Below, piece by piece: positions 1 to 7,569 of a stretch of DNA of 21,917 bases (within the stretch, counting starts at the first letter, position 1; every line of letters begins with the position of its first letter). The stretch lies in the NCBI GenBank assembly GCA_944363685.1, contig CALVUV010000006.1, positions 1-21,917 of the forward strand, written 5' to 3'. The position numbers and the translations under genes were made by a program. The notes beneath the pieces were generated by a model. It made no database searches. It was not told where the DNA came from and saw nothing but the letters and a program-made list of their open reading frames with translations. Origin of the DNA: an uncultured Bacilli bacterium. Its GTDB lineage: Bacteria > Bacillota_I > Bacilli_A > RF39 > UBA660.

Positions 1-60
1 TTTAATATTTCTACGTAGATGCCTACACTCTAACATAGGGGGGAAACTAATGCAAACAAG

Positions 61-161
61 CAATTTTTAAAATTCAAGAAAAAAAGAGTTTCAATTTATT
101 AAATTCCTCTAGAGAAAATTAAAAATTGACTCTAAAAAATAGGGTCAATTTTTAAAATTCA
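61..161. repeat. 16-bp direct repeat flanking a hairpin, upstream intergenic region
   Basis: The 16-mer caatttttaaaattca occurs at 61-76 and again at 146-161. Between them lies a 12-bp inverted repeat, 121-132 pairing with 142-153 (one G-U pair) around a 9-nt loop. The second arm ends in TTTTT, so the hairpin could act as an intrinsic terminator for an upstream plus-strand gene lying outside the window. Positions 1-60 hold no convincing gene. A stretch at 23-42 faintly resembles codons for R-P-T-L-N-I, as in the cassettes of the next gene, but it is out of frame and too short to call. Confidence 0.5.
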
Positions 162-198
162 TATAAATTTTATTTTTTAAAACTTACAAATAACATAC

Positions 199-237
199 TT
201 GCATTACCCATATATTTAATGATATCATTATTATAAG
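199..237 (+). promoter_or_regulatory. Candidate promoter with 14-bp palindrome for the surface-protein gene
   Basis: TTGCAT (199-204) and TATCAT (223-228) are spaced by 18 nt; TATAAG at 232-237 is an alternative -10. The -10 region lies inside a perfect 14-bp palindrome, TAATGATATCATTA (217-230), which could be an operator or just an AT-rich coincidence. The downstream ribosome site AGGAG is at 282-286, 10 nt before the ATG at 297. Confidence 0.45.
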
Positions 238-296
238 ATTAAGAGTATTAAGAATACAAAAATGTATATACTAAATAACATAGGAGTGAAGTAAGT

Positions 297-2147
297 ATGG
301 AAAAAGATAAAAAGAAGAAAGTAACAGTAATAATTATAAGTATATTGATTGTATTAATTCTATTACTAGCATTAACTTATGCATACTTTTCTACACAACT
401 ATCTGGTAAAGATCAAATAGTAAAAGTAGGAGAGTTAGAGCTAGTATTAGATGAAACAAGTGAAGGGATAAGTCTAGATAATGCAGTAGGTATAAGTGAT
501 AGTAAAGGAATGTCTTTAGAAGGTTCTACTTTTGAATTAATAAACAATGGAAGTAATGCAGTTGATTATACAATATATTTAGATGATAATACTATAGGAG
601 AAACAGATACAAGAATAGATGATAAATATTTAAAGTATAATTTAAATAAGAATGGCAATGATAGTGGAGCGACTTTACTTAATAAGATAGGAAGTAATCC
701 AAATAGAGTATTAGATAGTGGAACAATAGAAGGAAAAGGTACAAATAAATATAAATTAAATTTATGGATAACAGATGAAGTAGATGGTAATTATAGTGGT
801 CAAGTATTTAGTGGAAAGTTAAGAGTAGAAGTAAGTCAAGAAAGAGAAACAGTTTCAGAAACACTACTAGCAAGTATACCTGATGAGAATTTATATGATG
901 ATGGGGTTGATACATTTATAACAGGAGAAGAACCAAATAATTATGTATGGTATAGTGGAAAATTATGGAGAGCAGTATCTGTAAATAATGAAGAGAAAAC
1001 AGTAAAGTTAGTAACACAATGGAATATAAGTGCAATTAATTATTCAGGAGGAAGTACTGCATTTGAAGGAAGTTATATGGAAGAATGGCTAAATGATACA
1101 ACAGTAGATGGTTTCTTAGGTAATTTAAGAGAACCAGCTAAGTTTATAGTAACAGATGCTAAGTGGGATGCAACAATGGATGATACTGAATTTGGAAGTA
1201 TGACAAGACCTATTGGGACAACAACAGTAACATCACCTGTAGGATTACTTAATATGTATGAATATCAATCTAGTAATAATGGAAGTACTAATGGCTTTTT
1301 ACATAATGGTCTTTATTGGTGGACATTGGCACCATATAGTTCATCTAATGTTTGGTATGTCAATGACAGCGGAATTGCAAGCAAAGGTTCACCTCAGTTT
1401 AATATTATTGGGTCCCGGCCATCTATAAATCTAAAATCTAGCGTAAAAATTGTCGGTGGTGATGGAACAGAAGATAATCCATATAGACTAAATGGAGATA
1501 ATGATACTAATTTATCTGGTACACTATTAAATACAAGATATAGTGGAGAATATATAAGATTTGGAAGTGGAGAAAATAATCTATATAGAATAGTAAGCCA
1601 CGAAAATGGTACAGGTACAAAGATAGTTAGTGCCGAACCCCTGAAAAATTCTGGCACATTTATAACAAGTGCTTTTGATAGTAATAATAATGTAAATTAT
1701 TCAAGTATAAATACAATAGGTTCATTCTTAAATGACGAATACTTAACCAGTTATGTAGGAAGTGGTTATAGTAATATGATAGAAGATAGTACAACGTGGT
1801 ATTTAGGAACTGTGGGAAATGCTACAAGTTATAAACTTGCAAAATATACAGATTCAAGTGGTAGTACATTGACGTCTAGTACAACAAATGCAAAAGCAGG
1901 TCTATTACGGTACGGAGAATTAATGGGCGGACAATTTGATAGATATGGTAATAATACATCATATTGGATGTTAACGCCATATAGTTCGTCTAATGTTTGG
2001 TATTTCAATAACTATGATAGTGGACTTCATTCTTTGCCTTCTGGCAATTTGTACGGTATCCGACCATCCCTAAATTTAAAATCTAACGTAATAATAACAG
2101 GAGGAGATGGAACAAAAGAAAATCCCTTTGAGATTGCTCTACAATAA
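297..2147 (+). CDS. Surface protein: SipW/TasA-type N-terminus plus two DUF6273-like cassettes
   Basis: 616 aa. Residues 1-9 are basic (MEKDKKKKV). Residues 10-27 form one hydrophobic helix followed by TYAYFST, which matches the SipW-cognate (camelysin/TasA-type) signal pattern, so export and cell-surface display are likely. Residues about 40-180 resemble a TasA-like beta domain (VKVGELELVLD at 43-52, SGKLRVEV at 172-179). Two copies of a larger unit follow: 213-399 and 413-613. Each has a W or Y-R entry strand, then a shared end cassette (Y-W-x-L-x-PYSSSNVWY, a variable centre, RPS-x-NLKS, then GGDGT-x-x-NP). This end resembles DUF6273-type domains and C-type-lectin-like display domains. The variable centres (354-374 and 568-588) share little sequence. 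ATG 297 has AGGAG at 10 nt. The gene stands alone, with its own promoter and terminator. Function (adhesion, matrix) is inference; the exact family is not certain. Confidence 0.75.
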   Translation: MEKDKKKKVTVIIISILIVLILLLALTYAYFSTQLSGKDQIVKVGELELVLDETSEGISLDNAVGISDSKGMSLEGSTFELINNGSNAVDYTIYLDDNTIGETDTRIDDKYLKYNLNKNGNDSGATLLNKIGSNPNRVLDSGTIEGKGTNKYKLNLWITDEVDGNYSGQVFSGKLRVEVSQERETVSETLLASIPDENLYDDGVDTFITGEEPNNYVWYSGKLWRAVSVNNEEKTVKLVTQWNISAINYSGGSTAFEGSYMEEWLNDTTVDGFLGNLREPAKFIVTDAKWDATMDDTEFGSMTRPIGTTTVTSPVGLLNMYEYQSSNNGSTNGFLHNGLYWWTLAPYSSSNVWYVNDSGIASKGSPQFNIIGSRPSINLKSSVKIVGGDGTEDNPYRLNGDNDTNLSGTLLNTRYSGEYIRFGSGENNLYRIVSHENGTGTKIVSAEPLKNSGTFITSAFDSNNNVNYSSINTIGSFLNDEYLTSYVGSGYSNMIEDSTTWYLGTVGNATSYKLAKYTDSSGSTLTSSTTNAKAGLLRYGELMGGQFDRYGNNTSYWMLTPYSSSNVWYFNNYDSGLHSLPSGNLYGIRPSLNLKSNVIITGGDGTKENPFEIALQ

Positions 2148-2153
2148 TAAGTT

Positions 2154-2178
2154 AACTAGTAATACTAGTTTTCTTTTT
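2154..2178 (+). terminator. Intrinsic terminator after surface-protein gene
   Basis: The stem AACTAG/CTAGTT (2154-2159 with 2165-2170) has loop TAATA and is followed by a T-rich tail to 2178. It lies 6 nt after the stop codon. Confidence 0.7.
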
Positions 2179-2214
2179 GTATCATTTCATATTTATTGCA
2201 AATACTATTAATAA

Positions 2215-2259
2215 TTTACAGTATTTATTAAATATGATAATATATAAAACAAGAGGAGG
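2215..2259 (+). promoter_or_regulatory. Promoter and ribosome site of the AI-2E transporter gene
   Basis: TTTACA (2215-2220), 17-nt spacer, TAATAT (2238-2243); TATGAT at 2233-2238 is an alternative -10. AGGAGG at 2254-2259 lies 6 nt before the ATG at 2266. Confidence 0.5.
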
Positions 2260-2265
2260 AATACT

Positions 2266-3471
2266 ATGTTTCGTAAAAATAATAAAAATAATGAATTAGA
2301 TTATAATGCTATTAATTCATTCTTTAATACTTCTAATAATATTTTAAAATTTGTAGGAGTATTAGTAATAATTCTTGTAGTATTAGTAGGTACTTATCTA
2401 ATTAAAGAATGGAATATACTTGGTATTATAGGTACTATTTTATCAATAATATCACCAGTCTTTATTGGTTTTGTCATCGCTTGGTTACTTGATCCTATCG
2501 CTACTAAATTTTCTACTAAAATGCCAAGAGTTCTCTCTTGTATCCTAACATACTTAATTATCTTTGGTGGACTTATTTTAATAATATCATTTACTGTACC
2601 AACTTTTTCTAGTGGTATTTCTGATATTGTTTCTGTCGTTCCAGATATCGTTGATAATGCTCAAGATTTCGCCAGTGATGCTATAGAAGGACTAGGAGAT
2701 AGTAAACAACTTGAAGATTATAAAGATACTATCCTTGATAAAATAGAAGAAACAGGATCATCAATCGCTAGTGTCCTACCTAATACTATTTGGAATTTTG
2801 GTAAAGGTGTAGTTAATGTTTCTATGAATATGGTTTTAGGTATAATGATAGGTTTCTACTTACTGTTTGACTTCCGTAAGTTCCAAGGACATCTATTAAG
2901 TCTTATCCCTAAAAAATGGCATAAGAACGCTAAAGACTTAATGAGTAGAGTAAACGGTAAATTAAGAAGTTATGTTGGAGGAGTACTACTTATTTGCTTC
3001 CTTGTCTTTGTAACTCAATCTATTGGCTTTTCTCTAGCAGGACTATCTGCACCATTCTTATTCGCACTATTCTGTGCAATTACCGATGTAATTCCATATA
3101 TTGGACCTTGGATTGGTGGCGCTCCTGCTGTAATAGTAGGCTTTACAATTGACCCAATGGTAGGAGTCTTCTGTTTAGTATCAGTACTTGTCTGTCAGCT
3201 TCTTGAAAACAATTTCTATCAACCATTAATTATGGGCAAAACAATGAAACTTCATCCTGTAACAATTATGCTTGGACTATTGATTTTTAACTATTTCTTT
3301 GGTATGATAGGAATGATAGTTGCAACACCTGTGATTGCTACTTTAAAAATAATATTTGAATTTATTTTAGAAAATACAAGTCTAGGCGAAAAATTTAATG
3401 ACTATCAAAATAATAATAAGAAAACGAATGAGAAAATAAGTACAAAAGATGATATTGTAAAAGAGAGTTAA
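2266..3471 (+). CDS. AI-2E family (PerM/YtvI-like) membrane transporter
   Basis: 401 aa, a usual length for the family. Hydrophobic segments lie at about 27-46, 52-76, 90-111, 182-201, 236-258, 262-290, 296-316 and 332-366. A soluble stretch at about 115-180 separates the N-terminal from the C-terminal helices. Family signatures visible are FYLLFDFRKF (197-206), the D-V-IPYIGP-W-IGG block (274-285), QLLENNFYQPLIMG (311-324) and LHP (329-331) followed by glycine-rich helices and ATPVIA (353-358). Known members include the AI-2 exporter TqsA and Na+/H+ antiporters, so the substrate cannot be read from sequence. The tail is charged (NNNKKTNEK). The strong AGGAGG sets the start. The 3' end overlaps the first hairpin of the T-box leader that follows. 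Confidence 0.9.
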   Translation: MFRKNNKNNELDYNAINSFFNTSNNILKFVGVLVIILVVLVGTYLIKEWNILGIIGTILSIISPVFIGFVIAWLLDPIATKFSTKMPRVLSCILTYLIIFGGLILIISFTVPTFSSGISDIVSVVPDIVDNAQDFASDAIEGLGDSKQLEDYKDTILDKIEETGSSIASVLPNTIWNFGKGVVNVSMNMVLGIMIGFYLLFDFRKFQGHLLSLIPKKWHKNAKDLMSRVNGKLRSYVGGVLLICFLVFVTQSIGFSLAGLSAPFLFALFCAITDVIPYIGPWIGGAPAVIVGFTIDPMVGVFCLVSVLVCQLLENNFYQPLIMGKTMKLHPVTIMLGLLIFNYFFGMIGMIVATPVIATLKIIFEFILENTSLGEKFNDYQNNNKKTNEKISTKDDIVKES

Positions 3472-3612
3472 TGTTTGGTGGAAATTAACCTTTATCCTTT
3501 TGGAAAGCTATTTCTTTAGTTTTGTAGGGAGACCTTTATCTTTAATTAAGACCGAAGTAGGATGGTACCGTGTATAAATTTATATGCTCCTACATAGGTC
3601 TTTTTTATGTAA
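3467..3612 (+). promoter_or_regulatory. Compact T-box leader with antiterminator/terminator
   Basis: The T-box core is seen directly. GTAGGA (3557-3562) pairs with TCCTAC (3588-3593). The 7-nt bulge TGGTACC (3563-3569) fits the family rule exactly, and the apical helix GTGTATAAA/TTTATATGC (3570-3587) closes it. AAGACC (3548-3553) pairs with GGTCTT (3597-3602) ahead of a T run to form the terminator. TGGT would pair with a tRNA ending ACCA (discriminator A), which fits tRNA-Ala among others. The 5' domain is very short: hairpin GTTAAT/ATTAAC (3467-3489) overlaps the previous stop codon, and a second fold, GAAAT/ATTTC (3481-3514), is possible. A GCU-A at 3507-3510 (alanine codon) or AUC at 3494-3496 could be the specifier; neither is resolved. 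No clear promoter is seen. Confidence 0.75.
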
Positions 3613-3627
3613 TTTAGGAGTTGGTTT

Positions 3628-4185
3628 GTGATGAAAATATTCTTATTAGCAGGTAAAGCTGGTTGTGGTAAAGACTTAATGGGAAGTTATATGAAAAGTA
3701 GATTTGATTTTAAAGGAGAGGATGCCTGTATCCTTCATATAACTACACCATTATACGAATATGCTAAAAACTATTTTAGTTGGGATGGTGATATGAAAGA
3801 TAAACCTAGAGAATTCTTACAAGAAATGGGAATTGAAGTAATAAAGAATAAACTAGGTAAAAAGTTCTTTCTTGTTGATAGATTATGTGAAGATATAGAT
3901 ATCTTAAAACACTATTTTGATGTCTTTATCATCACTGATGGTAGACTAATAGATGAGTTTGATGAGTTAAAGAAACGTTTTAAAAGTGATATTAAAATAA
4001 TTCATATTATAAGAGAAAATTGTAATAATAATCTATCAGAGAAAGAGAAAAATCATATTACTGAGACAGAAGTAGAATTATATAATAATTATGATTATAC
4101 TGTTAATAATACTTCTAAAGAAGAGTTATATAAACAAGCAGATAAAATAATAAAGGAAAGTGAGGTTGAATATTTATATGAATAA
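3628..4185 (+). CDS. P-loop kinase, deoxynucleoside monophosphate kinase-like
   Basis: About 185 aa, cytoplasmic. The N-terminus carries a Walker A, LLAGKAGCGKD, with D after the lysine as in phage/bacterial dNMP kinase-like proteins. DKPREFLQEMGIEV follows (substrate/LID-side motif in that family). Then FIITDGRLIDEFDELK matches the family's 'TD-x-R-x-x-x-E' strand, and HITETEVE is near residue 140. By family it would phosphorylate a (deoxy)nucleotide, but the substrate is inference. GTG 3628 and ATG 3631 are both possible starts; AGGAG at 3616-3620 is 7 and 10 nt away, respectively. It is the first gene behind the T-box leader and overlaps the next kinase by 8 nt, so the two are co-translated. 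A generic AAA-family nucleotide kinase is the alternative. Confidence 0.65.
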   Translation: MMKIFLLAGKAGCGKDLMGSYMKSRFDFKGEDACILHITTPLYEYAKNYFSWDGDMKDKPREFLQEMGIEVIKNKLGKKFFLVDRLCEDIDILKHYFDVFIITDGRLIDEFDELKKRFKSDIKIIHIIRENCNNNLSEKEKNHITETEVELYNNYDYTVNNTSKEELYKQADKIIKESEVEYLYE

Positions 4186-4726
4186 ATTAATCGCTATAGT
4201 TGGTATGAGTGGAAGTGGTAAAAGCGTTGCAACCACCTATTTAGAAGATAAAGGTTATACTAAAATATATTTTGGAGGAGTTATCTATGATAAAATGAAA
4301 GAAGAAGGAATAGAAATAACTCCTGATAGTCAAAAAGAGTTTCGTGAGAACTTACGTAAAGAACACGGTATGGGTGTTGTCGCCAAATTACTTTTGCCTA
4401 AAATAGAAGAAGCTTATAGTAAAGGTAATACTGTCTTAGATGGCTTGTATTCTTGGGATGAATATTTAATCCTTAAAGAAAAGTTTAATAACTTAAAGAT
4501 GATTTGTATTTGTTGCGATAAAGAATTACGTTATAAAAGAGTTAGTGAAAGAGTTGATAGACCTTTTAATAAAAAAGATATTATTAAAAGAGATGTCGCC
4601 GAGATTGAAAACTCTGCTAAAGGTGGTCCTATCGCTTATGCAGATTATTATATTCTAAACAATGGAACAATTGATGAATATTATAATAGACTAGAAGGAA
4701 TACTTAAAAATATTGATAATGAGTAA
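4178..4726 (+). CDS. UPF0200/dephospho-CoA-kinase-like P-loop kinase
   Basis: 182 aa from ATG 4178. MNKLIAIVGMSGSGKS gives a clean Walker A at residues 9-15. The order FGGVIYDKM, then FRENLRKEHGMGVVAKLLLPKI, NTVLDGLYSWDEY, RYKRVSERVDRPFNKKDIIKRDVAEIE and ADYYILNNGTIDEYYNRL is the layout of the UPF0200 family. That family is best known from archaea and related in fold to dephospho-CoA and adenylate kinases. The reaction is not established from sequence. A GTG at 4160 in the same frame would add six residues, but its ribosome site is only 3 nt away. The ATG with GAGG at 4162-4165 matches how homologs begin. The start overlaps the previous stop (ATGAATAA), the same junction used at alaS-holA. 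Confidence 0.7.
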   Translation: MNKLIAIVGMSGSGKSVATTYLEDKGYTKIYFGGVIYDKMKEEGIEITPDSQKEFRENLRKEHGMGVVAKLLLPKIEEAYSKGNTVLDGLYSWDEYLILKEKFNNLKMICICCDKELRYKRVSERVDRPFNKKDIIKRDVAEIENSAKGGPIAYADYYILNNGTIDEYYNRLEGILKNIDNE

Positions 4727-4727
4727 T

Positions 4728-4837
4728 TTTTGCCACCGACAGTGGCAAAATTAAAACATACAATAATATACTTGTGCAACATCTTGTTGCACAACTCTAA
4801 AATAAAGAAATATTAATTAATGCAGACGTCGTCTGCA
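4728..4837. repeat. Three consecutive GC-rich palindromes upstream of alaS
   Basis: TTTTGCCAC/GTGGCAAAA (4728-4736 with 4742-4750, loop CGACA). TTGTGCAACA/TGTTGCACAA (4772-4781 with 4785-4794, loop TCT). TGCAGACG/CGTCTGCA (4821-4828 with 4830-4837, centre GACGTC). All stems are perfect. None is followed by a T run on either strand, so they are not ordinary intrinsic terminators. TTGCAC (4787-4792), 18 nt, TATTAA (4811-4816) is a candidate alaS promoter. It would put the second palindrome over the -35 and the third near the transcript 5' end. Confidence 0.6.
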
Positions 4838-4878
4838 CAATTTATAGATATAAATAATACAAGAAGGAGAGAAGTAAT

Positions 4879-7569
4879 ATGAAATATATGACTAGTAATG
4901 AAATTAGAAAGATGTGGATTAAATACTTTGAAAAACATGGACATAAGTATGTTAAATCTGCACCTCTTATTCCTATTAATGATGATTCTTTGCTTTGGAT
5001 AAATGCAGGAGTTACGCCCTTAAAAAAATACTTTGATGGAAGTGTTACTCCAGAATCACGTAGAATTGTTAATATTCAAAAATGTATTAGAACTAATGAT
5101 ATAGAGAATGTTGGTATTACTAAAAGACATCAAACATTCTTTGAAATGATGGGTAATTTTTCTATTGGAGATTACTTTAAAGATGAAGCGATTGAATTTG
5201 CTTTCGAACTTCTAACCGGTAAAGATTGGTTTGATATACCCGTAGAAAAATTATATGTTACTGTTTATACAGATGACGATGATGCTTATAATAAATGGAT
5301 AGAAGTAGGTATGCCTAGTGACCATATCATAAGACTTGAAGGTAACTTCTGGGAAATAGGTGAAGGACCTTGTGGACCTGACAGCGAAATATTCTATGAC
5401 CAAGGTGAAAAATTTGATAAAACTGGAGACGCTTGGGATAAATTTACTAAAGATGAAGACCAAGATCGTTATGTAGAGATTTGGAATAATGTCTTTAGTC
5501 AATTTAATTCTAAAGAAGGAGTTCCTCGTTCTAAATATAAAGAATTACCACATAAAAATATTGATACAGGAGCAGGACTTGAAAGATGGGCTTGTATCTT
5601 CCAAAATGCTGAATCTAACTTTGAAACAGACCTATTTATGCCAATAATTGAAAAGATAGAAGAATTAAGTGGTGTCCTATATAATGGTGAAGCATCATTT
5701 AAAGTCATTGCCGATCATATGAAAGCGGTTACATTCGCTCTTTCTGATGGCGCTAGTTTTGGAAACACCGGTCGTGATTATGTCTTAAGAAGACTAGTTA
5801 GAAGAAGCGTAAGATTTGGACGTAAATTAGGTTTTAGAGAACCATTCCTATATAAACTAGTACCAACCGTTGTTCAAGTAATGGGAGAAGCATATCCTGA
5901 ATTAAAGAAATCATCAGGTGATGTTGCTGTCTATATCTTAGACGAAGAAAAATTATTCTTAAATACTCTAGAAGACGGAGAAAGACGTCTTAAAGAATTA
6001 ATGAATGATGATAATGACAAAGTAATTGGTGGTTATGATGCCTTTAAACTATATGATACTTTCGGTTTCCCATTAGAACTTACAGAAGAAATCGCTTCAG
6101 AAAATGGTTTTACTGTTAATCGTGAAGAATTCTATGAATATATGGAAAAACAAAGAGAAACTGCTAAGAAAGCATCACGCACCAAAACATCTATGGCTAG
6201 TCAAAAGAAAGTTTTAATGGACTTTACTAAACCATCAACCTTCGTTTATGGCTTATATCGCCTAAAGAGTAGTGTCCTTGCTATAGTTAGTAAAGACAGT
6301 CTTGAAAAAACTCTAGAGAAAAGTGGTTATATCATCTTAAAAAGAACATGTTTCTATTCAGAGTCTGGTGGCCAAGTATCTGATACCGGTATGATTGTTG
6401 GTAAAAACTTTAAAGCAAGAGTAGTAGATGTCTTTAAAGGCCCTAATGGTCAACACGTTCATAAAGTAAAACTATTAGACGGTAAAATAACTGTTAATGA
6501 CGAAGTAGAAGTAATAATAGATAAACAAAGAAGAAAAGAAATAGAAGCTAATCACTCTAGTGTTCACATCCTACAATATGCTCTACAACAAACAGTAGAT
6601 AAAAATATAAGACAAGCTGGTAGTTATGTAGATGAATCTAAACTTAGATTTGATTTTACTTGTCCATCTAAAATAAGTGATGAAGAAATAGTTAAAACAG
6701 AAGAGATGGTAAATAATATTATTAAAAAAGGAATCATAACATCTACTGAAGTAATGCCACTTGATAAAGCGAAAGAATTAGGTGCTATGGCACTATTTGG
6801 AGAAAAGTATAGTGATACAGTTAGAGTTGTTAAAATAGATAAATCTATAGAATTATGTGGTGGTACTCATATTGCCAATACTAAAGATATTAAAAAATTT
6901 GCTATCTATAACTTTGAATCAAAAGGAAGTAATACTTATCGTATTGAAGCAGTTACTGATAAACGTGTTGAAACTACACTATTTGATGTTATAAAACCAT
7001 ATAACGATGAAATGGTTAAACTACTTATAAAAGCTAAAGAAATATTAGATCTTGCTAAAAGACAAGGAATAAACTTAGATTTTGATGTTGAAATAGACAA
7101 TAGTGTTCCAACTTCTTATAAAGATATTATCTATAATCAAAATGAACTTAGTTATATTCAAAGTGAAGTTAAAGCATTAGAAAAAACTTATAATAGTGAG
7201 GTAGAAAAACTAACTCTAAACAATCTAGATATCTATTTAAATCGTACTAAAGAAATTAATAATAAAAAGTTCTTATATTTAGAACTTGATAATATAGAAA
7301 TGTTCTTAGTAAAAGCTATCGCTGATAATCTATGTAATAAATATGATAGTGTTTTAATCTTTATTTCCAATATTAAAGATGATGGTAGTGTTAACTTTAT
7401 TTCTCGTAGTTCTATTAAAGACATTAATGCTGGACTTCTTATGAAAACTATAACTACAGCCTTTGAAGGCAATGGAGGAGGTAGTCCTACATTCGCTCAA
7501 GGTGGTATAAAAAGTAAATCATACTTAAAAGAAATAAAACAAAAAATAGAGGATATGTTAAATGAATAA
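4879..7569 (+). CDS. alaS: Alanine--tRNA ligase
   Basis: 896 aa, close to the usual length. It charges tRNA-Ala with alanine and clears mischarged Ser/Gly. The catalytic domain begins at the N-terminus (TSNEIRKMWIKYFEKHGH, then LLWINAGVTPLKKYF, RHQTFFEMMGNFSIGDYF and GPCGPDSEIF). The tRNA-recognition region follows to about residue 460. The editing domain shows H559-x3-H563 (HSSVH) and C660-x3-H664 (CGGTH), the four zinc ligands, so editing should work. The C-Ala domain ends in GNGGGSPTFAQGG. AAGGAG at 4864-4869 fixes the ATG at 4879; M4 is a less likely start. holA overlaps its end by 8 nt. The upstream T-box could act on it by read-through, but the 150-nt gap with palindromes suggests separate control. 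Confidence 0.98.
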   Translation: MKYMTSNEIRKMWIKYFEKHGHKYVKSAPLIPINDDSLLWINAGVTPLKKYFDGSVTPESRRIVNIQKCIRTNDIENVGITKRHQTFFEMMGNFSIGDYFKDEAIEFAFELLTGKDWFDIPVEKLYVTVYTDDDDAYNKWIEVGMPSDHIIRLEGNFWEIGEGPCGPDSEIFYDQGEKFDKTGDAWDKFTKDEDQDRYVEIWNNVFSQFNSKEGVPRSKYKELPHKNIDTGAGLERWACIFQNAESNFETDLFMPIIEKIEELSGVLYNGEASFKVIADHMKAVTFALSDGASFGNTGRDYVLRRLVRRSVRFGRKLGFREPFLYKLVPTVVQVMGEAYPELKKSSGDVAVYILDEEKLFLNTLEDGERRLKELMNDDNDKVIGGYDAFKLYDTFGFPLELTEEIASENGFTVNREEFYEYMEKQRETAKKASRTKTSMASQKKVLMDFTKPSTFVYGLYRLKSSVLAIVSKDSLEKTLEKSGYIILKRTCFYSESGGQVSDTGMIVGKNFKARVVDVFKGPNGQHVHKVKLLDGKITVNDEVEVIIDKQRRKEIEANHSSVHILQYALQQTVDKNIRQAGSYVDESKLRFDFTCPSKISDEEIVKTEEMVNNIIKKGIITSTEVMPLDKAKELGAMALFGEKYSDTVRVVKIDKSIELCGGTHIANTKDIKKFAIYNFESKGSNTYRIEAVTDKRVETTLFDVIKPYNDEMVKLLIKAKEILDLAKRQGINLDFDVEIDNSVPTSYKDIIYNQNELSYIQSEVKALEKTYNSEVEKLTLNNLDIYLNRTKEINNKKFLYLELDNIEMFLVKAIADNLCNKYDSVLIFISNIKDDGSVNFISRSSIKDINAGLLMKTITTAFEGNGGGSPTFAQGGIKSKSYLKEIKQKIEDMLNE

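Noticed and set aside
1..69. Short frame at 2-69 and a possible remnant of a display cassette (R-P-T-L-N-I-like bases at 23-42)
   Set aside because: The match needs two small insertions and covers too few bases; the ATG at 49 opens only six codons.
1394..1657. 87-codon minus-strand frame inside the surface-protein gene
   Set aside because: It lies wholly opposite a well-supported gene, with no ribosome site and no recognisable product.
4728..4750. First palindrome after the kinases as an intrinsic terminator
   Set aside because: T's lie on the 5' side and A's on the 3' side of the stem on either strand, so no U tract would follow the hairpin in the RNA.
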